64,000 nt of DNA, taken from NCBI RefSeq assembly GCF_918731615.1, contig NZ_OU957226.1:3597501-3661500 (forward strand). The letters run 5' to 3'. Below the pieces are notes generated by a model. That model did no database searches. It saw nothing but the letters and a program-made list of their open reading frames with translations, and was not told the DNA's origin. This document shows, piece by piece, positions 14,697 to 24,371 of the stretch. Source of the DNA: Flavobacterium sp. CECT 9288 (lineage in GTDB: Bacteria; Bacteroidota; Bacteroidia; Flavobacteriales; Flavobacteriaceae). Position 1 is the stretch's first letter; each line of letters opens with the position of its first letter. Position numbers and translations under genes: made by a program.

Positions 14697-15536
14697 TCAA
14701 ATGTTGATTTGTGATTGTTTGGGAGTAGTTCCGAATTTATTTTTATACGCTTGAACAAAACTCGATAAATTTTCAAAACCTATTACTTCGTAGACATCAG
14801 AGGCGCGCATTTTCTTGGTTTGCAACAAGTAAGCCGCATGTTCTAATCTTTTTTCTTGAAACCATCGGATTGGACTTGTTTGAAATTCTTTATCAAAGTT
14901 GCGTTTAAAAGTGGAAACACTCATGTTACATAAAAACGAGAGTTCTTGGATGCTTAAATTGTTCAAAGCATTTTTGTGCATCGTGTCTACAAATGATTTT
15001 GCCGATGGATTTTGGTGATGTACAAAGTTTAATAAAAAATCGATACCCTTGATTTGTACAAGATACAGTAGAATTTCCTCAAATTTTAACGGCAGCATTT
15101 TGTTGATAAAATCAATAGGTTGTGTCTGGAGGTGAATTAAACTCTTAACAATATTTTGAATTACCCGATCGTATTCTGTGATAATAAAAGGATCGTTATT
15201 TTGTTTGTGATTGTTCTTGTAATCGTATTTTTTTAGAAAGTCTTCAACGGCTTTGTCTGAAAAAAAAAGCAGCATACTTCGGTAATTTTGACTCATAGAA
15301 ATGCTTTCGCTCATCAAGCAATTACCCGCTTTGATAATGACAAATTTATCGTTTTCTATGCGTCTTGTATGGCTCTGAGTAACAAGTTCTTTTGTTCCGT
15401 TGAGCAGAAAACTAAAAACATTTTTAGAAAGTTGCACCTTGTTTTTATTGATACTTTTTGAAATAAAATATTCATACAGTTGTAGTTCACTATCGCTGTT
15501 GGTTTCTATTTGCTCAGGTAAATATTGAATTTCCAT
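14697..15536 (-). CDS. AraC-family transcriptional regulator
   Basis: A 279-residue regulator with an N-terminal sensor/dimerisation region (about 1-170, cupin-like in character) and a C-terminal AraC DNA-binding domain with two helix-turn-helices. The first is LSIQELSFLCNMSVSTFKRN; the second contains ASDVYEVIGFENLSSFVQAY and the usual ending KFGTTPKQSQ. It lies directly upstream (87 bases) of the PEBP gene in the same direction and is a reasonable candidate to control it, but no operator was identified. Confidence 0.9.
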   Translation of the reverse strand: MEIQYLPEQIETNSDSELQLYEYFISKSINKNKVQLSKNVFSFLLNGTKELVTQSHTRRIENDKFVIIKAGNCLMSESISMSQNYRSMLLFFSDKAVEDFLKKYDYKNNHKQNNDPFIITEYDRVIQNIVKSLIHLQTQPIDFINKMLPLKFEEILLYLVQIKGIDFLLNFVHHQNPSAKSFVDTMHKNALNNLSIQELSFLCNMSVSTFKRNFDKEFQTSPIRWFQEKRLEHAAYLLQTKKMRASDVYEVIGFENLSSFVQAYKNKFGTTPKQSQINI

Positions 15537-15569
15537 TTTATAATTTAAATTTTTCTACAATAAATATAG

Positions 15570-16931
15570 TTATCCAAATAGCTCACTTGCTACATCTTCT
15601 ATTTTAGCGACCATCCTAATTTGTATACCCGTGTTTTTTAATGTGATTTTATTGTATTTAGATACAAAAATGGTCGAAAATCCTAGTTTTTCTGCTTCTT
15701 GAATGCGCTGATCTACTCGGTTTACAGGACGTATTTCGCCCGAAAGTCCTACTTCGCCAGCAAAACAAAAATCTTTATTAACCGGAATGTCTTCATTTGA
15801 AGATAGAATGGCAGCAACAACGGCTAAGTCAATCGCGGGGTCGTCTACCGAAATTCCGCCTGTAATATTCAAAAATACATCTTTGGCGCCAAGCCTAAAA
15901 CCAGCTCTTTTTTCGAGTACTGCCAAAATCATGTTGAGTCGTTTGGCATTGTATCCTGTGGTACTTCGCTGTGGCGTTCCGTAGACTGCGGTGCTTACGA
16001 GTGCTTGAATTTCTATCATCAAAGGACGCATGCCTTCCAGAGTTGAGGCAATTGCGGTACCTGATAATTCCTCGTTTTTGTGCGAAATCAATATTTCAGA
16101 TGGATTTGCCACTTCTCGTAATCCGCTACCGAGCATTTCATAAATGCCAATCTCGGCCGTAGAGCCAAATCTGTTTTTTAAAGAGCGTAAAATTCGATAA
16201 ACGTGATTGCGGTCTCCTTCAAACTGCAACACCGTGTCCACCATGTGCTCCAGAATTTTAGGGCCTGCTATGTTTCCATCTTTTGTAATATGACCGATGA
16301 GAATCACAGGAATGTTGGTTTCTTTGGCAAATTTTATTAGTTCTGCAGTAGTTTCTCTGATTTGAGAAATACTCCCTGGAGTCGATTCAATATAATCCGT
16401 ATGCAAAGTTTGAATGGAATCTATAATTACAATCTCTGGTTGAATGGCTTCAATTTGTTTGAAGATGTTTTGTGTCTTGGTTTCGGTCAAGATGTAGCAA
16501 TTGTCACCGCTTGGTGTTATCCTTTCGGCTCGCATTTTTATTTGTTTCTGACTTTCCTCGCCGGATACGTATAGCGTTTTGTAAGGTAATTTTAAGGAAA
16601 TTTGCAGCAAAAGCGTACTTTTTCCAATGCCTGGTTCACCGCCTAAAAGAATCAAAGAACCTGGAACAATACCACCACCTAAAACGCGGTTCAATTCGCC
16701 ATCAGTAGTATCCATGCGAATCTCTTGCGCCGAATCAATTTCATTAATGCGCAATGGTCGTGGTGCTTTGCTAGTAGGAGTGGGCTCACTCTTCCAAGCC
16801 ACTTTTTCTTGTTTCTGAATTATTTCTTCGGCAATAGTGTTCCATTCTTTGCAAGAATTGCATTGTCCTTGCCATTTGGCATATTGAGAACCGCAATTTT
16901 GGCAAAAAAAAGTAGTTTTTACTTTTGACAT
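15570..16931 (-). CDS. radA: DNA repair protein RadA (Sms)
   Basis: A 453-residue RecA-like ATPase that promotes branch migration in recombinational repair. It has the N-terminal C4 zinc finger (CQNCGSQYAKWQGQCNSC), the Walker A GGEPGIGKSTLL near residue 97, a Walker B-like IVIIDSIQTL, the RadA-specific KNRFG motif in LRSLKNRFGSTAEI, and the C-terminal Lon-protease-like domain (GGISVDDPAIDLAV, FAGEVGLSGEIRPV). Length and order match RadA fully. It overlaps the stop codon of the upstream esterase-like gene by one base (TAATG), indicating co-translation. Confidence 0.97.
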   Translation of the reverse strand: MSKVKTTFFCQNCGSQYAKWQGQCNSCKEWNTIAEEIIQKQEKVAWKSEPTPTSKAPRPLRINEIDSAQEIRMDTTDGELNRVLGGGIVPGSLILLGGEPGIGKSTLLLQISLKLPYKTLYVSGEESQKQIKMRAERITPSGDNCYILTETKTQNIFKQIEAIQPEIVIIDSIQTLHTDYIESTPGSISQIRETTAELIKFAKETNIPVILIGHITKDGNIAGPKILEHMVDTVLQFEGDRNHVYRILRSLKNRFGSTAEIGIYEMLGSGLREVANPSEILISHKNEELSGTAIASTLEGMRPLMIEIQALVSTAVYGTPQRSTTGYNAKRLNMILAVLEKRAGFRLGAKDVFLNITGGISVDDPAIDLAVVAAILSSNEDIPVNKDFCFAGEVGLSGEIRPVNRVDQRIQEAEKLGFSTIFVSKYNKITLKNTGIQIRMVAKIEDVASELFG

Positions 16932-18079
16932 TATTTTTTTGGTATTTGAGTAATCATATCCTCGTATTTTTCAAGCATCATTGTTTTAGTCAAATCACCT
17001 ATTTCTTCTTGTTGAGATGCTGTTTGATAGTATTTTGCTGCTCGTTTGGGGTCGCCCAATTTTTCATACATTAAACCCAGTTCATAATCTGAAAGCATGG
17101 ATTTCGGATAGTTAACTGTTGCAATTTCGGCGAGTTGTCCCAGTTCTGAGTAAGCTTTATTTTTTAGTATTGCTGCTTCAATGGCTTTAAAATCATTGAG
17201 TCTCACTAGTGTTCTTAAACCTAAATTTTCATAAAGAGTGTCATAGCGCGCCACTAAATAATCTACATAACCAGAGGGTAAACTGGCTATTTTTTCACTA
17301 AATTCTAATGAAGAAATGGGTTTGTAAGATTCAAAGAAATGGTAAAGCGCATTAGGAATTGCTTGAAGTACCACAGCATAATGTGATGTGTTTTTAAAAT
17401 TATCAAATTTATAGTGTACTAATGGATTTTTAACCTCCTGTAAGCCAGTATCTAGGTTTTTGATTCCATTTTGAATTTTGCGGATGTCACCATCTCCATT
17501 TGCCTGATAATAGAAAATAGATTTTTTGGTTTTTAAAAGTTCATCAGGTAATCTTTCCTGCATACCTTTTGTAAGTTCAGGTGCAAGTGAAATATAGGCT
17601 TGAAATAGCGGATTTTCTTTGTACAAAAAATAGTTTAAAAACCCTGCGGTAGTGTCATGTCCAGCTATGATTCTAAACGGTGCTGTGGGATATTTTTTTT
17701 CTAGATAAGGGATCAATTCTCCTCCTATAAAATTAAAAAACTGGGCTCCTTTACCAGTGAGTTCATCCTCTATGTCATCATGCATAGAGTCATCTATGCG
17801 TTCGTTTTTTTGATTTTGATGAATGCCAACAATAATGGTTTCAGGAAGATCATCCCAGTAGGCACCATATTGTAACGCTCCATAAAAAGGATCAAATAAA
17901 TAATCTCCATCTAAAAGGATCAAGATTGGATATTTTTTATTTGGGTTTTTTTCTATTGATAGCGGCAGGCTTATAGTCAGTTCTCTCTTCTCTCCGAGTA
18001 TTTGAGAATCGAATGTAAAGGATGTTTTTTGAGAAAAAACGGTCACGCTAAACAGCAATAATAATAGTGTTTTTTTCAT
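16931..18079 (-). CDS. Exported alpha/beta-hydrolase (esterase D/IroE-like) with C-terminal TPR-like region
   Basis: The 382-residue protein has a signal peptide (MKKTLLLLLFSVTVFS), an alpha/beta-hydrolase domain of the COG2819 type (KKYPILILLDGDYLFDPF, ETIIVGIHQNQ) and a C-terminal helical part with a TPR-like motif (YELGLMYEKLGDPKRAAKYY). At the nucleophile elbow it reads IIAGHDTTAG, so the expected serine of GxSxG is aspartate. The remaining fold is well kept. It may be catalytically altered or inactive. It overlaps radA by one base; the functional link is not obvious. Confidence 0.8.
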   Translation of the reverse strand: MKKTLLLLLFSVTVFSQKTSFTFDSQILGEKRELTISLPLSIEKNPNKKYPILILLDGDYLFDPFYGALQYGAYWDDLPETIIVGIHQNQKNERIDDSMHDDIEDELTGKGAQFFNFIGGELIPYLEKKYPTAPFRIIAGHDTTAGFLNYFLYKENPLFQAYISLAPELTKGMQERLPDELLKTKKSIFYYQANGDGDIRKIQNGIKNLDTGLQEVKNPLVHYKFDNFKNTSHYAVVLQAIPNALYHFFESYKPISSLEFSEKIASLPSGYVDYLVARYDTLYENLGLRTLVRLNDFKAIEAAILKNKAYSELGQLAEIATVNYPKSMLSDYELGLMYEKLGDPKRAAKYYQTASQQEEIGDLTKTMMLEKYEDMITQIPKK

Positions 18080-18262
18080 TACAAGGTTAGATTTGGTAGG
18101 GGTCTTATTTTATGTGTAATTTACAAAGCAAGATACTATAATATTTGTTTTTTATTACAGGAGTTCTCTTTTTTTATGTTGTAAGTCGTGATTTAGCTGT
18201 GATTTTAGGTTTTTAATTGCTTTGCGTTTCAATTAGTTTTCTCTATTTTTTTTCACAAAAAA

Positions 18263-18302
18263 ACCACAAACACTGCCTGTAACTGAGGTGCGTGTTTGTG
18301 GT
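18263..18302. terminator. Terminator downstream of panD
   Basis: Arms ACCACAAACAC (18263-18273) and GTGTTTGTGGT (18292-18302) form a stem with an 18-base loop; the A7 run just to the left is a U tract on the minus strand, as needed for the panC-panD transcript. Confidence 0.8.
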
Positions 18303-18334
18303 AGTGTCATTATAACCCACTTCTGCTAGTGGAT

Positions 18335-18685
18335 TTATGTTAGTGAATTGTCATTTTCATTAGGGAAAATAATCCATGGTTTAAATGTTTTTGCTTCCTC
18401 AAAATCCATGCCTGCATACGAAATAATAATAATGATATCATCTTTTTGTACCTTTCTGGCAGCGGGACCGTTTAGTGTAATGGTTCCGGAGTTTTTTTCT
18501 CCTTTGATTGCGTAGGTTTCAAAACGTTCTCCGTTATTGATGTTTACAATTGAAACTTTCTCACCTTCAATAATATTAGATGCTTCTAACAGTGATTCGT
18601 CAATAGTAATAGAGCCGATATAATTTAAATCTGCTCCGGTTACTTTAACGCGGTGAATTTTTGATTTTAAGACTTGGATTTGCAT
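18335..18685 (-). CDS. panD: Aspartate 1-decarboxylase
   Basis: PanD decarboxylates aspartate to beta-alanine for pantothenate. The 116-residue proenzyme has the self-cleavage site at Gly24-Ser25 in NYIGSITID, where Ser25 becomes the pyruvoyl group. It also has the Lys9 and the Tyr/Asn motifs of the family ([35 protein letters not shown]). It lies 14 bases after panC on the same strand, so both enzymes of the beta-alanine branch are made together. A terminator follows. Confidence 0.96.
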   Translation of the reverse strand: MQIQVLKSKIHRVKVTGADLNYIGSITIDESLLEASNIIEGEKVSIVNINNGERFETYAIKGEKNSGTITLNGPAARKVQKDDIIIIISYAGMDFEEAKTFKPWIIFPNENDNSLT

Positions 18686-18699
18686 GCTACAAAGGTAAA

Positions 18700-19548
18700 T
18701 TAATTTAATGAAATGGTATCAATCAATCTAATATTGTTGACTATTACCGCTATAAAAGCTCTGTATTTTTTATTTTTATTTTTTCGAGTGCAGGTTAAAA
18801 GTGTAGCTTCGTCAGCAATCGTAAAATATTCTAGGGTGAATTGTGTGTTATTTTCAAACGCTTTTTGAACCCATTTAGAAATCGTAAGCGTGCTGTCTTT
18901 TGAGAATTTTTCTTTTGCAGTTCTTAAAATTTTGTAAATCAGTGATGCTTGCTCTCGTTCTTGAGGTGTTAAGCGTTCGTTTCTGGAACTCATAGCAAGA
19001 TTGTTGGCTTCTCTGTGTATGGGACAACCTATAACATTTACTGGAAGTTTACTTTTTGAAACCATCTTTTTTACAATTTGTAATTGTTGGAAATCTTTTT
19101 CTCCAAAATAAGCATTATTGGGAGTAACAATCTCAAACAAACGTTTTACAATAGTACCTACGCCATTAAAATGACCAGGTCTAAACTTGCCCTCCATTTG
19201 GTTTTCAAGTCCATCAAAATCAAAGGGCTGAGAAGTTGGTTTTCCGTCATAAATATCTTCAACAGTTGGTGCATACAAAATAATACGGTCGTCTAGATTT
19301 GTAAGCTTTTTAACATCTTCTTCAAGAGTTCTGGGATATTTTTCTAGATCCTCTGGATTGTTAAACTGTGTAGGGTTAACAAAAATACTAACCACTGTAG
19401 CGTCATTTTCTTGCAATGATTTTTTCATTAATGCAAGGTGACCTTCATGCAAAGCGCCCATTGTAGGAACAAACCCAATAGTCTTTTGACTATCTTTAAT
19501 AGATTTTAAATAGTCCATCAAAGGTGCTTTTCCATAGAAAATTGGCAT
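18700..19548 (-). CDS. panC: Pantothenate synthetase (pantoate-beta-alanine ligase)
   Basis: PanC joins pantoate and beta-alanine with ATP. The 282-residue protein shows the nucleotidyl-transferase motif [16 protein letters not shown], the ATP-binding [29 protein letters not shown] and the KMSKS-like MSSRNERLT. The N-terminal methionine at 19548 matches the family. It is the promoter-proximal gene of panC-panD and is divergent from the GT5-like gene, with an 108-base shared control region. This gene neighbourhood (panD, panC, GT5-like, DUF4270, glmS) is one I associate with Flavobacteria. Confidence 0.96.
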   Translation of the reverse strand: MPIFYGKAPLMDYLKSIKDSQKTIGFVPTMGALHEGHLALMKKSLQENDATVVSIFVNPTQFNNPEDLEKYPRTLEEDVKKLTNLDDRIILYAPTVEDIYDGKPTSQPFDFDGLENQMEGKFRPGHFNGVGTIVKRLFEIVTPNNAYFGEKDFQQLQIVKKMVSKSKLPVNVIGCPIHREANNLAMSSRNERLTPQEREQASLIYKILRTAKEKFSKDSTLTISKWVQKAFENNTQFTLEYFTIADEATLLTCTRKNKNKKYRAFIAVIVNNIRLIDTISLN

Positions 19549-19609
19549 GGTAGTATTATTAAAATTAAATGCAAACTTACTATTTTAGTTAATAACTGCA
19601 TAAATTTTT

Positions 19610-19617
19610 GTAATTTT
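19610..19617 (+). promoter_or_regulatory. Candidate -7 promoter element for the GT5-like gene
   Basis: TAATTTTG matches the Bacteroidota TAnnTTTG element and lies 39 bases before the start codon at 19657. No clear TTG is present at the expected -33 position, so this is moderate evidence only. Confidence 0.45.
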
Positions 19618-19656
19618 GCGTGGTTTTTATTGCCAATAAATAAAGTAAATTACAAT

Positions 19657-20463
19657 ATGAAAGATAAGAGGATATTATATGTATCATCTGAAGTGGTGCC
19701 GTATCTCGCTGAAAACGAGGTCTCTTTAATGTCTTATGACGTTCCAAAAATGATTAATGATCAAGGTGGACAGATAAGAATTTTTATGCCAAGGTATGGA
19801 AATATTAACGAGAGAAGACATCAATTACACGAGGTAATTAGACTTTCGGGGATGAATTTGGTAGTAAATGATTTGGATATGCCCTTAATTATTAAGGTCG
19901 CATCGATACCAAAAGAGCGTATACAAGTTTATTTTATTGATAATGATGACTACTTTAAACGTAAAGCAACTTTTGCTGACGAAGAGGGTGTTATGTATTC
20001 TGATAATGATGAGCGCGCTATTTTCTTTGCAAAAGGTGTAGTAGAAACAGTAAAAAAACTCAACTGGGTTCCAGATATTATCCACGTTCATGGATGGTTA
20101 GCAGCTATGTTGCCTGTTTATATGAAGCATTTTTACAAAAACGAAGCTTTATTTTCAGAAACAAAAATTGTAACATCTGTTTACAGTCAGTCTTTTGATG
20201 GTACTCTTGATGTTGAAATGATCAATAAAGTAAAATTTGATGGTGTTCCAGAAGATGCAATAGCTGATCTTGAAATCCCTAACTACGAGAATATTATTAA
20301 AACCACCATAAAGCATTCTGACGCAGTAATTATCGCTTCTGATTCACTGACGCCAAGTTTAACAAAATTTATAGAATCTTCAGGAAAACCTTTTTTACCT
20401 TTCGCACCGAAAGATGCATTCGCCGAGGCGTATACAAATTTCTACATAAACGAAATGCTTTAA
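19657..20463 (+). CDS. Glycogen/starch synthase-like protein, N-terminal (GT5-type) half only
   Basis: The 268-residue product resembles the N-terminal Rossmann half of GT5 glycogen synthase: ILYVSSEVVPYLAENEVS, GGQIRIFMPRYGNIN and DIIHVHGWLAAMLPVYMKH. The C-terminal nucleotide-binding half of the GT-B fold is absent, and the ADP-glucose loop that reads KTGGLGD in GlgA is AENEVS here. It is therefore unlikely to be an ordinary glycogen synthase. I start at the ATG on 19657, since the nine codons before it are not conserved-looking. It is followed 20 bases later by the DUF4270-type gene. Confidence 0.75.
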   Translation: MKDKRILYVSSEVVPYLAENEVSLMSYDVPKMINDQGGQIRIFMPRYGNINERRHQLHEVIRLSGMNLVVNDLDMPLIIKVASIPKERIQVYFIDNDDYFKRKATFADEEGVMYSDNDERAIFFAKGVVETVKKLNWVPDIIHVHGWLAAMLPVYMKHFYKNEALFSETKIVTSVYSQSFDGTLDVEMINKVKFDGVPEDAIADLEIPNYENIIKTTIKHSDAVIIASDSLTPSLTKFIESSGKPFLPFAPKDAFAEAYTNFYINEML

Positions 20464-20483
20464 ATTAACCCTTTTTAATACAT

Positions 20484-22151
20484 ATGATTAATAATTCTTT
20501 ATTCAAGAAAGTTTTCCTTGGTTTAACTGTGATTTTTATGGCTTCATGCGATAAAGATTTCAATGAAATAGGTGGTGATTTATTAGGAGATAACAATTTT
20601 GAACTCAATAAACAATCGTTCGGCGTATCTGGCTACAATCAAAAAACAGGAGTTGTACAGTCTAATAATTTAGATGTAAACCCGCTTGGAATTTACAATA
20701 GTAGCAATTTTGGTGAAACTACTGCCAATTTTAATACACAACTTACACTAGCTACAGCAGTAACTTCTGTTAGTACAAATCCTTTTATAGAAAGCGTAGT
20801 ATTAACAGTTCCTTACTTTGTGGATAACAGCCAAACAAAAAATAACACCGATGGTTCACGTACCTATGTATTAGATTCTATTTATGGTCCTGAAAAAGCC
20901 AAGATGAAACTAAGCGTTTATGAGTCAGGTTTTTTTATGCGTGATGCTGATCCTAATGGAGGTTTTCAGCAACAACAGCGTTATTTTTCAGATCAAAATG
21001 CAGACTTTGATAATTTTAAGAAGCCAAATCGTTTAAATGATAGTTCTGATAAATCGCAAAACGATGAATTTTTCTTTGATGCTACTGCAAAAAAGACTAT
21101 TGCAAAAGACACGGTTACAAAGGTTGAAACAACTACTTATGGTCCGCCTGAAATGCAGTTGAATTTGAATAAAAGTTATTTTAAAACCCGAATTATTGAT
21201 GCAATTAACTCTGGGAAATTAGCAAATAACGATGTTTTCAAGAACTATTTTAGAGGTTTGTATTTTAAAATTGAAAAAGCAGGAACTAGTCCAGGAAATC
21301 TAGCTATGCTTAATTTTAAAAGTGGTAAGATTACCATTAAATACAATGAGGATTTAGTCACTACAACAGGCGGAGTAACCACAACTACTCGTGTTAAAAA
21401 GACAATCGAACTAAACATGACGGGTAATGCCGTTAGTTTATTGAGTAATGATTTTTCTACTAGTGGTTCTGCTTACAATAATTTGCCTTTTACTGGAAAC
21501 ACTTCTACTGGTGATGATAAGTTTTTCTTAAGAGGAGGAGAAGGTTCGCTTGCTGTAGTAGAACTTTTTGATAAAACAGATGTAAAAGGATATACTGCTA
21601 CGGGTACTCTTACGGGTCCAAACGGTATTTCAGATCAGTTAGATGATTTAAGATTTCCAGCTGATGGTAAAAAACTTTTGGTCAATGAAGCTAATTTGGT
21701 TTTTCATATAGATGCGTCTGCAATGGCTAGTAGTGTGGAGCCTCAAAGAATATATTTGTATGACTTTACAAATAACCGAGTAATGTTTGATTATGCTGTA
21801 GACGATACTGATAATACTTTTGATGCCAAGAAAGGAAAAGTTATTTATGGAGGTCAATTAGTTAAAAATGCAACCACAAAAAGAGGTGCTTCTTATAAGA
21901 TTAGAATTACCAACCATCTTAGGAATTTAATCAACAATAAAGACTCTACTAATGTGAAGCTTGGATTAGTTGTTACTGAGGATATAATTAAATCTACCTC
22001 ATACAAAGTAAAATCAGCCAATTCATTTGTACGTGAAGTACCTGTTGGATCAGTTATGAATCCTTTAGGGACTATTTTATTTGGAGGGAATAGTTCTGTT
22101 CCGGCAGATAAGAGATTGAAACTTGAAATTTATTTTACAAAACCTAATTAA
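20484..22151 (+). CDS. DUF4270-type outer-membrane lipoprotein
   Basis: A 555-residue lipoprotein with a signal peptide and lipobox IFMASC (Cys about residue 23), followed by the acidic DKDFNEIGGDLLGDN opening typical of the DUF4270 family in Bacteroidota. The rest is beta-rich, Asn/Thr/Ser-rich and ends in LKLEIYFTKPN. Function is unknown; the acidic residues after the cysteine could act as a surface-export signal. It lies between the GT5-like gene and glmS with gaps of 20 and 9 bases, so the three are almost certainly one transcript. Confidence 0.85.
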   Translation: MINNSLFKKVFLGLTVIFMASCDKDFNEIGGDLLGDNNFELNKQSFGVSGYNQKTGVVQSNNLDVNPLGIYNSSNFGETTANFNTQLTLATAVTSVSTNPFIESVVLTVPYFVDNSQTKNNTDGSRTYVLDSIYGPEKAKMKLSVYESGFFMRDADPNGGFQQQQRYFSDQNADFDNFKKPNRLNDSSDKSQNDEFFFDATAKKTIAKDTVTKVETTTYGPPEMQLNLNKSYFKTRIIDAINSGKLANNDVFKNYFRGLYFKIEKAGTSPGNLAMLNFKSGKITIKYNEDLVTTTGGVTTTTRVKKTIELNMTGNAVSLLSNDFSTSGSAYNNLPFTGNTSTGDDKFFLRGGEGSLAVVELFDKTDVKGYTATGTLTGPNGISDQLDDLRFPADGKKLLVNEANLVFHIDASAMASSVEPQRIYLYDFTNNRVMFDYAVDDTDNTFDAKKGKVIYGGQLVKNATTKRGASYKIRITNHLRNLINNKDSTNVKLGLVVTEDIIKSTSYKVKSANSFVREVPVGSVMNPLGTILFGGNSSVPADKRLKLEIYFTKPN

Positions 22152-22160
22152 GAAAAAAAT

Positions 22161-24008
22161 ATGTGTGGAATCGTTGGATATATTGGATATAGAGAAGCTT
22201 ACCCTATAGTAATTAAAGGACTAAAAAGACTAGAATATAGAGGTTATGATAGTGCTGGTGTTATGCTTTTTGATGGAGAAAATTTAAAAGTTTCAAAAAC
22301 GAAAGGTAAAGTAGCAGATTTAGAACAAAAAGCATCTCAAGAAATAACCACCAACGGAAGTATAGGCATAGGGCATACCCGTTGGGCTACACATGGGGTT
22401 CCAAATGATGTAAACTCACATCCGCATCTTTCAAATTCAGGAGATTTAGCTATCGTTCACAATGGAATTATTGAAAATTATGCTCCGTTAAAAGCAGAGC
22501 TTTCAAAAAGAGGATACGTTTTTCATTCTGATACAGATACCGAGGTTTTAGTAAATTTAATTGAGGAAGTACAGAAAAAAGATAAATTAAAACTAGGTAA
22601 AGCAGTTCAAGTTGCTTTAAACCAAGTGGTAGGTGCTTATGCAATTGCTGTATTCGATAAAAAAAATCCAAATGAAATTGTTGCTGCCCGTTTGGGTAGC
22701 CCACTAGCTATAGGTGTTGGTGAAGGAGAATTTTTTGTTGCTTCTGATGCTTCCCCATTTATAGAATTTACATCAAATGCTGTTTATTTAGAGGACGGTG
22801 AAATGGCAAATATTAGGTTGCACAAACCTATGAAAGTTCGAAAAATTAAAGATGATTCACTTGTAAATCCTACCATTCAAGAGCTCCAAATGAATTTAGA
22901 GCAAATTGAAAAAGGAGGTTATGATCACTTCATGATGAAAGAGATATATGAGCAACCTAACGTAATTAAAGATACTTACCGTGGTCGCTTGCATGCTAAT
23001 GAAGGTTTGATTCAAATGGCAGGTATAGAGGATAACTTAGAAAAATTCTTAAACGCTGATCGTATTATTATTGTTGCTTGCGGTACTTCGTGGCATGCAG
23101 GATTAGTAGCTGAATATATTTTTGAAGAATTTGCAAGAATACCTGTAGAGGTAGAGTACGCATCTGAATTTAGATATAGAAACCCAATTATAAACAAAAA
23201 AGATATCGTTATTGCAATTTCACAGTCAGGTGAAACTGCCGATACAATGGCTGCCATTAAATTAGCTAAAGAAAACGGTGCTTTTGTTTTTGGAGTTTGT
23301 AATGTGGTAGGTTCTTCTATTTCAAGAGAAACTCACGCGGGTGCTTACACACATGCGGGTCCAGAAATTGGGGTTGCCTCAACCAAAGCGTTTACTACTC
23401 AAATTACTGTTTTAACAATGATTGCTTTGAGATTAGCAAAAGCCAAAGGAACTTTGTCACACTCTGCATTTCATACATACTTAGAAGAACTTGAAATCAT
23501 ACCCGAAAAAGTAAAAGAAGCTCTTGAAACGAATGCTAAAGCACAAGAAATAGCTGCTGTGTTTAAAGATGCTCCTAATTGTTTATATCTTGGTCGTGGC
23601 TATAATTTTCCGGTTGCACTAGAAGGAGCTTTAAAGTTAAAAGAGATTTCATATATTCATGCTGAAGGTTATCCTGCTGCTGAAATGAAACATGGACCTA
23701 TCGCATTGATAGATGAATCTATGCCGGTTATTGTTATTGCACCAAAACAAGGTCACTATGATAAAATTGTAAGTAACATTCAGGAAATTAAATCCCGTAG
23801 TGGAAGGATTATAGCTGTAGTTACAAAAGGGGATACACAAGTTAGAGAATTAGCTGATTATGTGATTGAAATACCTGAAACCTCAGACGCTTTATCGCCA
23901 TTAATTACAACAATACCTTTACAATTATTATCCTATCATATTGCAGTAATGCGCGGTTGTAACGTGGATCAACCTAGGAATTTAGCAAAATCAGTTACTG
24001 TTGAATAA
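22161..24008 (+). CDS. glmS: Glutamine-fructose-6-phosphate aminotransferase (isomerizing)
   Basis: GlmS makes glucosamine-6-phosphate, the first step towards peptidoglycan and LPS amino sugars. The 615-residue protein starts MCGIVGYIG, giving the catalytic N-terminal Cys after methionine removal, then the glutaminase motifs RLEYRGYDSAGV and GHTRWATHG. Two SIS domains follow (CGTSWHAG, SQSGETADT; GRGYNFPVALEGALKLKE), and it ends in the typical NLAKSVTVE. No glmS ribozyme is seen upstream, as expected since the preceding gene is only nine bases away. Confidence 0.98.
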   Translation: MCGIVGYIGYREAYPIVIKGLKRLEYRGYDSAGVMLFDGENLKVSKTKGKVADLEQKASQEITTNGSIGIGHTRWATHGVPNDVNSHPHLSNSGDLAIVHNGIIENYAPLKAELSKRGYVFHSDTDTEVLVNLIEEVQKKDKLKLGKAVQVALNQVVGAYAIAVFDKKNPNEIVAARLGSPLAIGVGEGEFFVASDASPFIEFTSNAVYLEDGEMANIRLHKPMKVRKIKDDSLVNPTIQELQMNLEQIEKGGYDHFMMKEIYEQPNVIKDTYRGRLHANEGLIQMAGIEDNLEKFLNADRIIIVACGTSWHAGLVAEYIFEEFARIPVEVEYASEFRYRNPIINKKDIVIAISQSGETADTMAAIKLAKENGAFVFGVCNVVGSSISRETHAGAYTHAGPEIGVASTKAFTTQITVLTMIALRLAKAKGTLSHSAFHTYLEELEIIPEKVKEALETNAKAQEIAAVFKDAPNCLYLGRGYNFPVALEGALKLKEISYIHAEGYPAAEMKHGPIALIDESMPVIVIAPKQGHYDKIVSNIQEIKSRSGRIIAVVTKGDTQVRELADYVIEIPETSDALSPLITTIPLQLLSYHIAVMRGCNVDQPRNLAKSVTVE

Positions 24009-24033
24009 ATAGTAATTGATAGAATATAAGTTT

Positions 24034-24063
24034 AACCCCGAAATTAATTTTCGGGGTTTTTTT
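24034..24063 (+). terminator. Terminator after glmS
   Basis: AACCCCGAAA and TTTCGGGGTT flank a short TTAAT loop and are followed by seven T. It ends the GT5-like/DUF4270/glmS transcript. Confidence 0.92.
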
Positions 24064-24371
24064 ATGACTACTATTTTTGCCTCTTTTATATGAAATTTAT
24101 TCTTTTAGCTCCTGATTTTTATAGTTTTTTGCACTTTTACGAAATAGCTAAAAATTATGATAATAATTATGAAATATTCATTTTTTGTATGCATGCATAA
24201 TGAAAACCTTTTTTTAGGGCTTAAAAATTAACAGAAAAATAACAATCACAAAATATGAATTAATCGTAATTCCAGTAATATATATGCTAAATATGAAATT
24301 TATTTGTTCCTTTTTTAATAATATCAAAAATATTTGTACTTTGGCTACATAAACCAACAAATTATAGACCA
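24064..24371. other. Intergenic region upstream of the TonB-dependent receptor
   Basis: No gene is visible in this 308-base AT-rich stretch. It contains a perfect 12-base palindrome, TATGCATGCATA, at 24188-24199 and a TTGTACTTTG sequence about 30 bases before the receptor start that partly resembles the Bacteroidota -7 element. Either could be regulatory, but neither is proven. Confidence 0.5.

Noticed and set aside
22050..22160. glmS ribozyme
   Set aside because: The upstream gene ends nine bases before glmS and no ribozyme-like fold is visible; such ribozymes are typical of Firmicutes.
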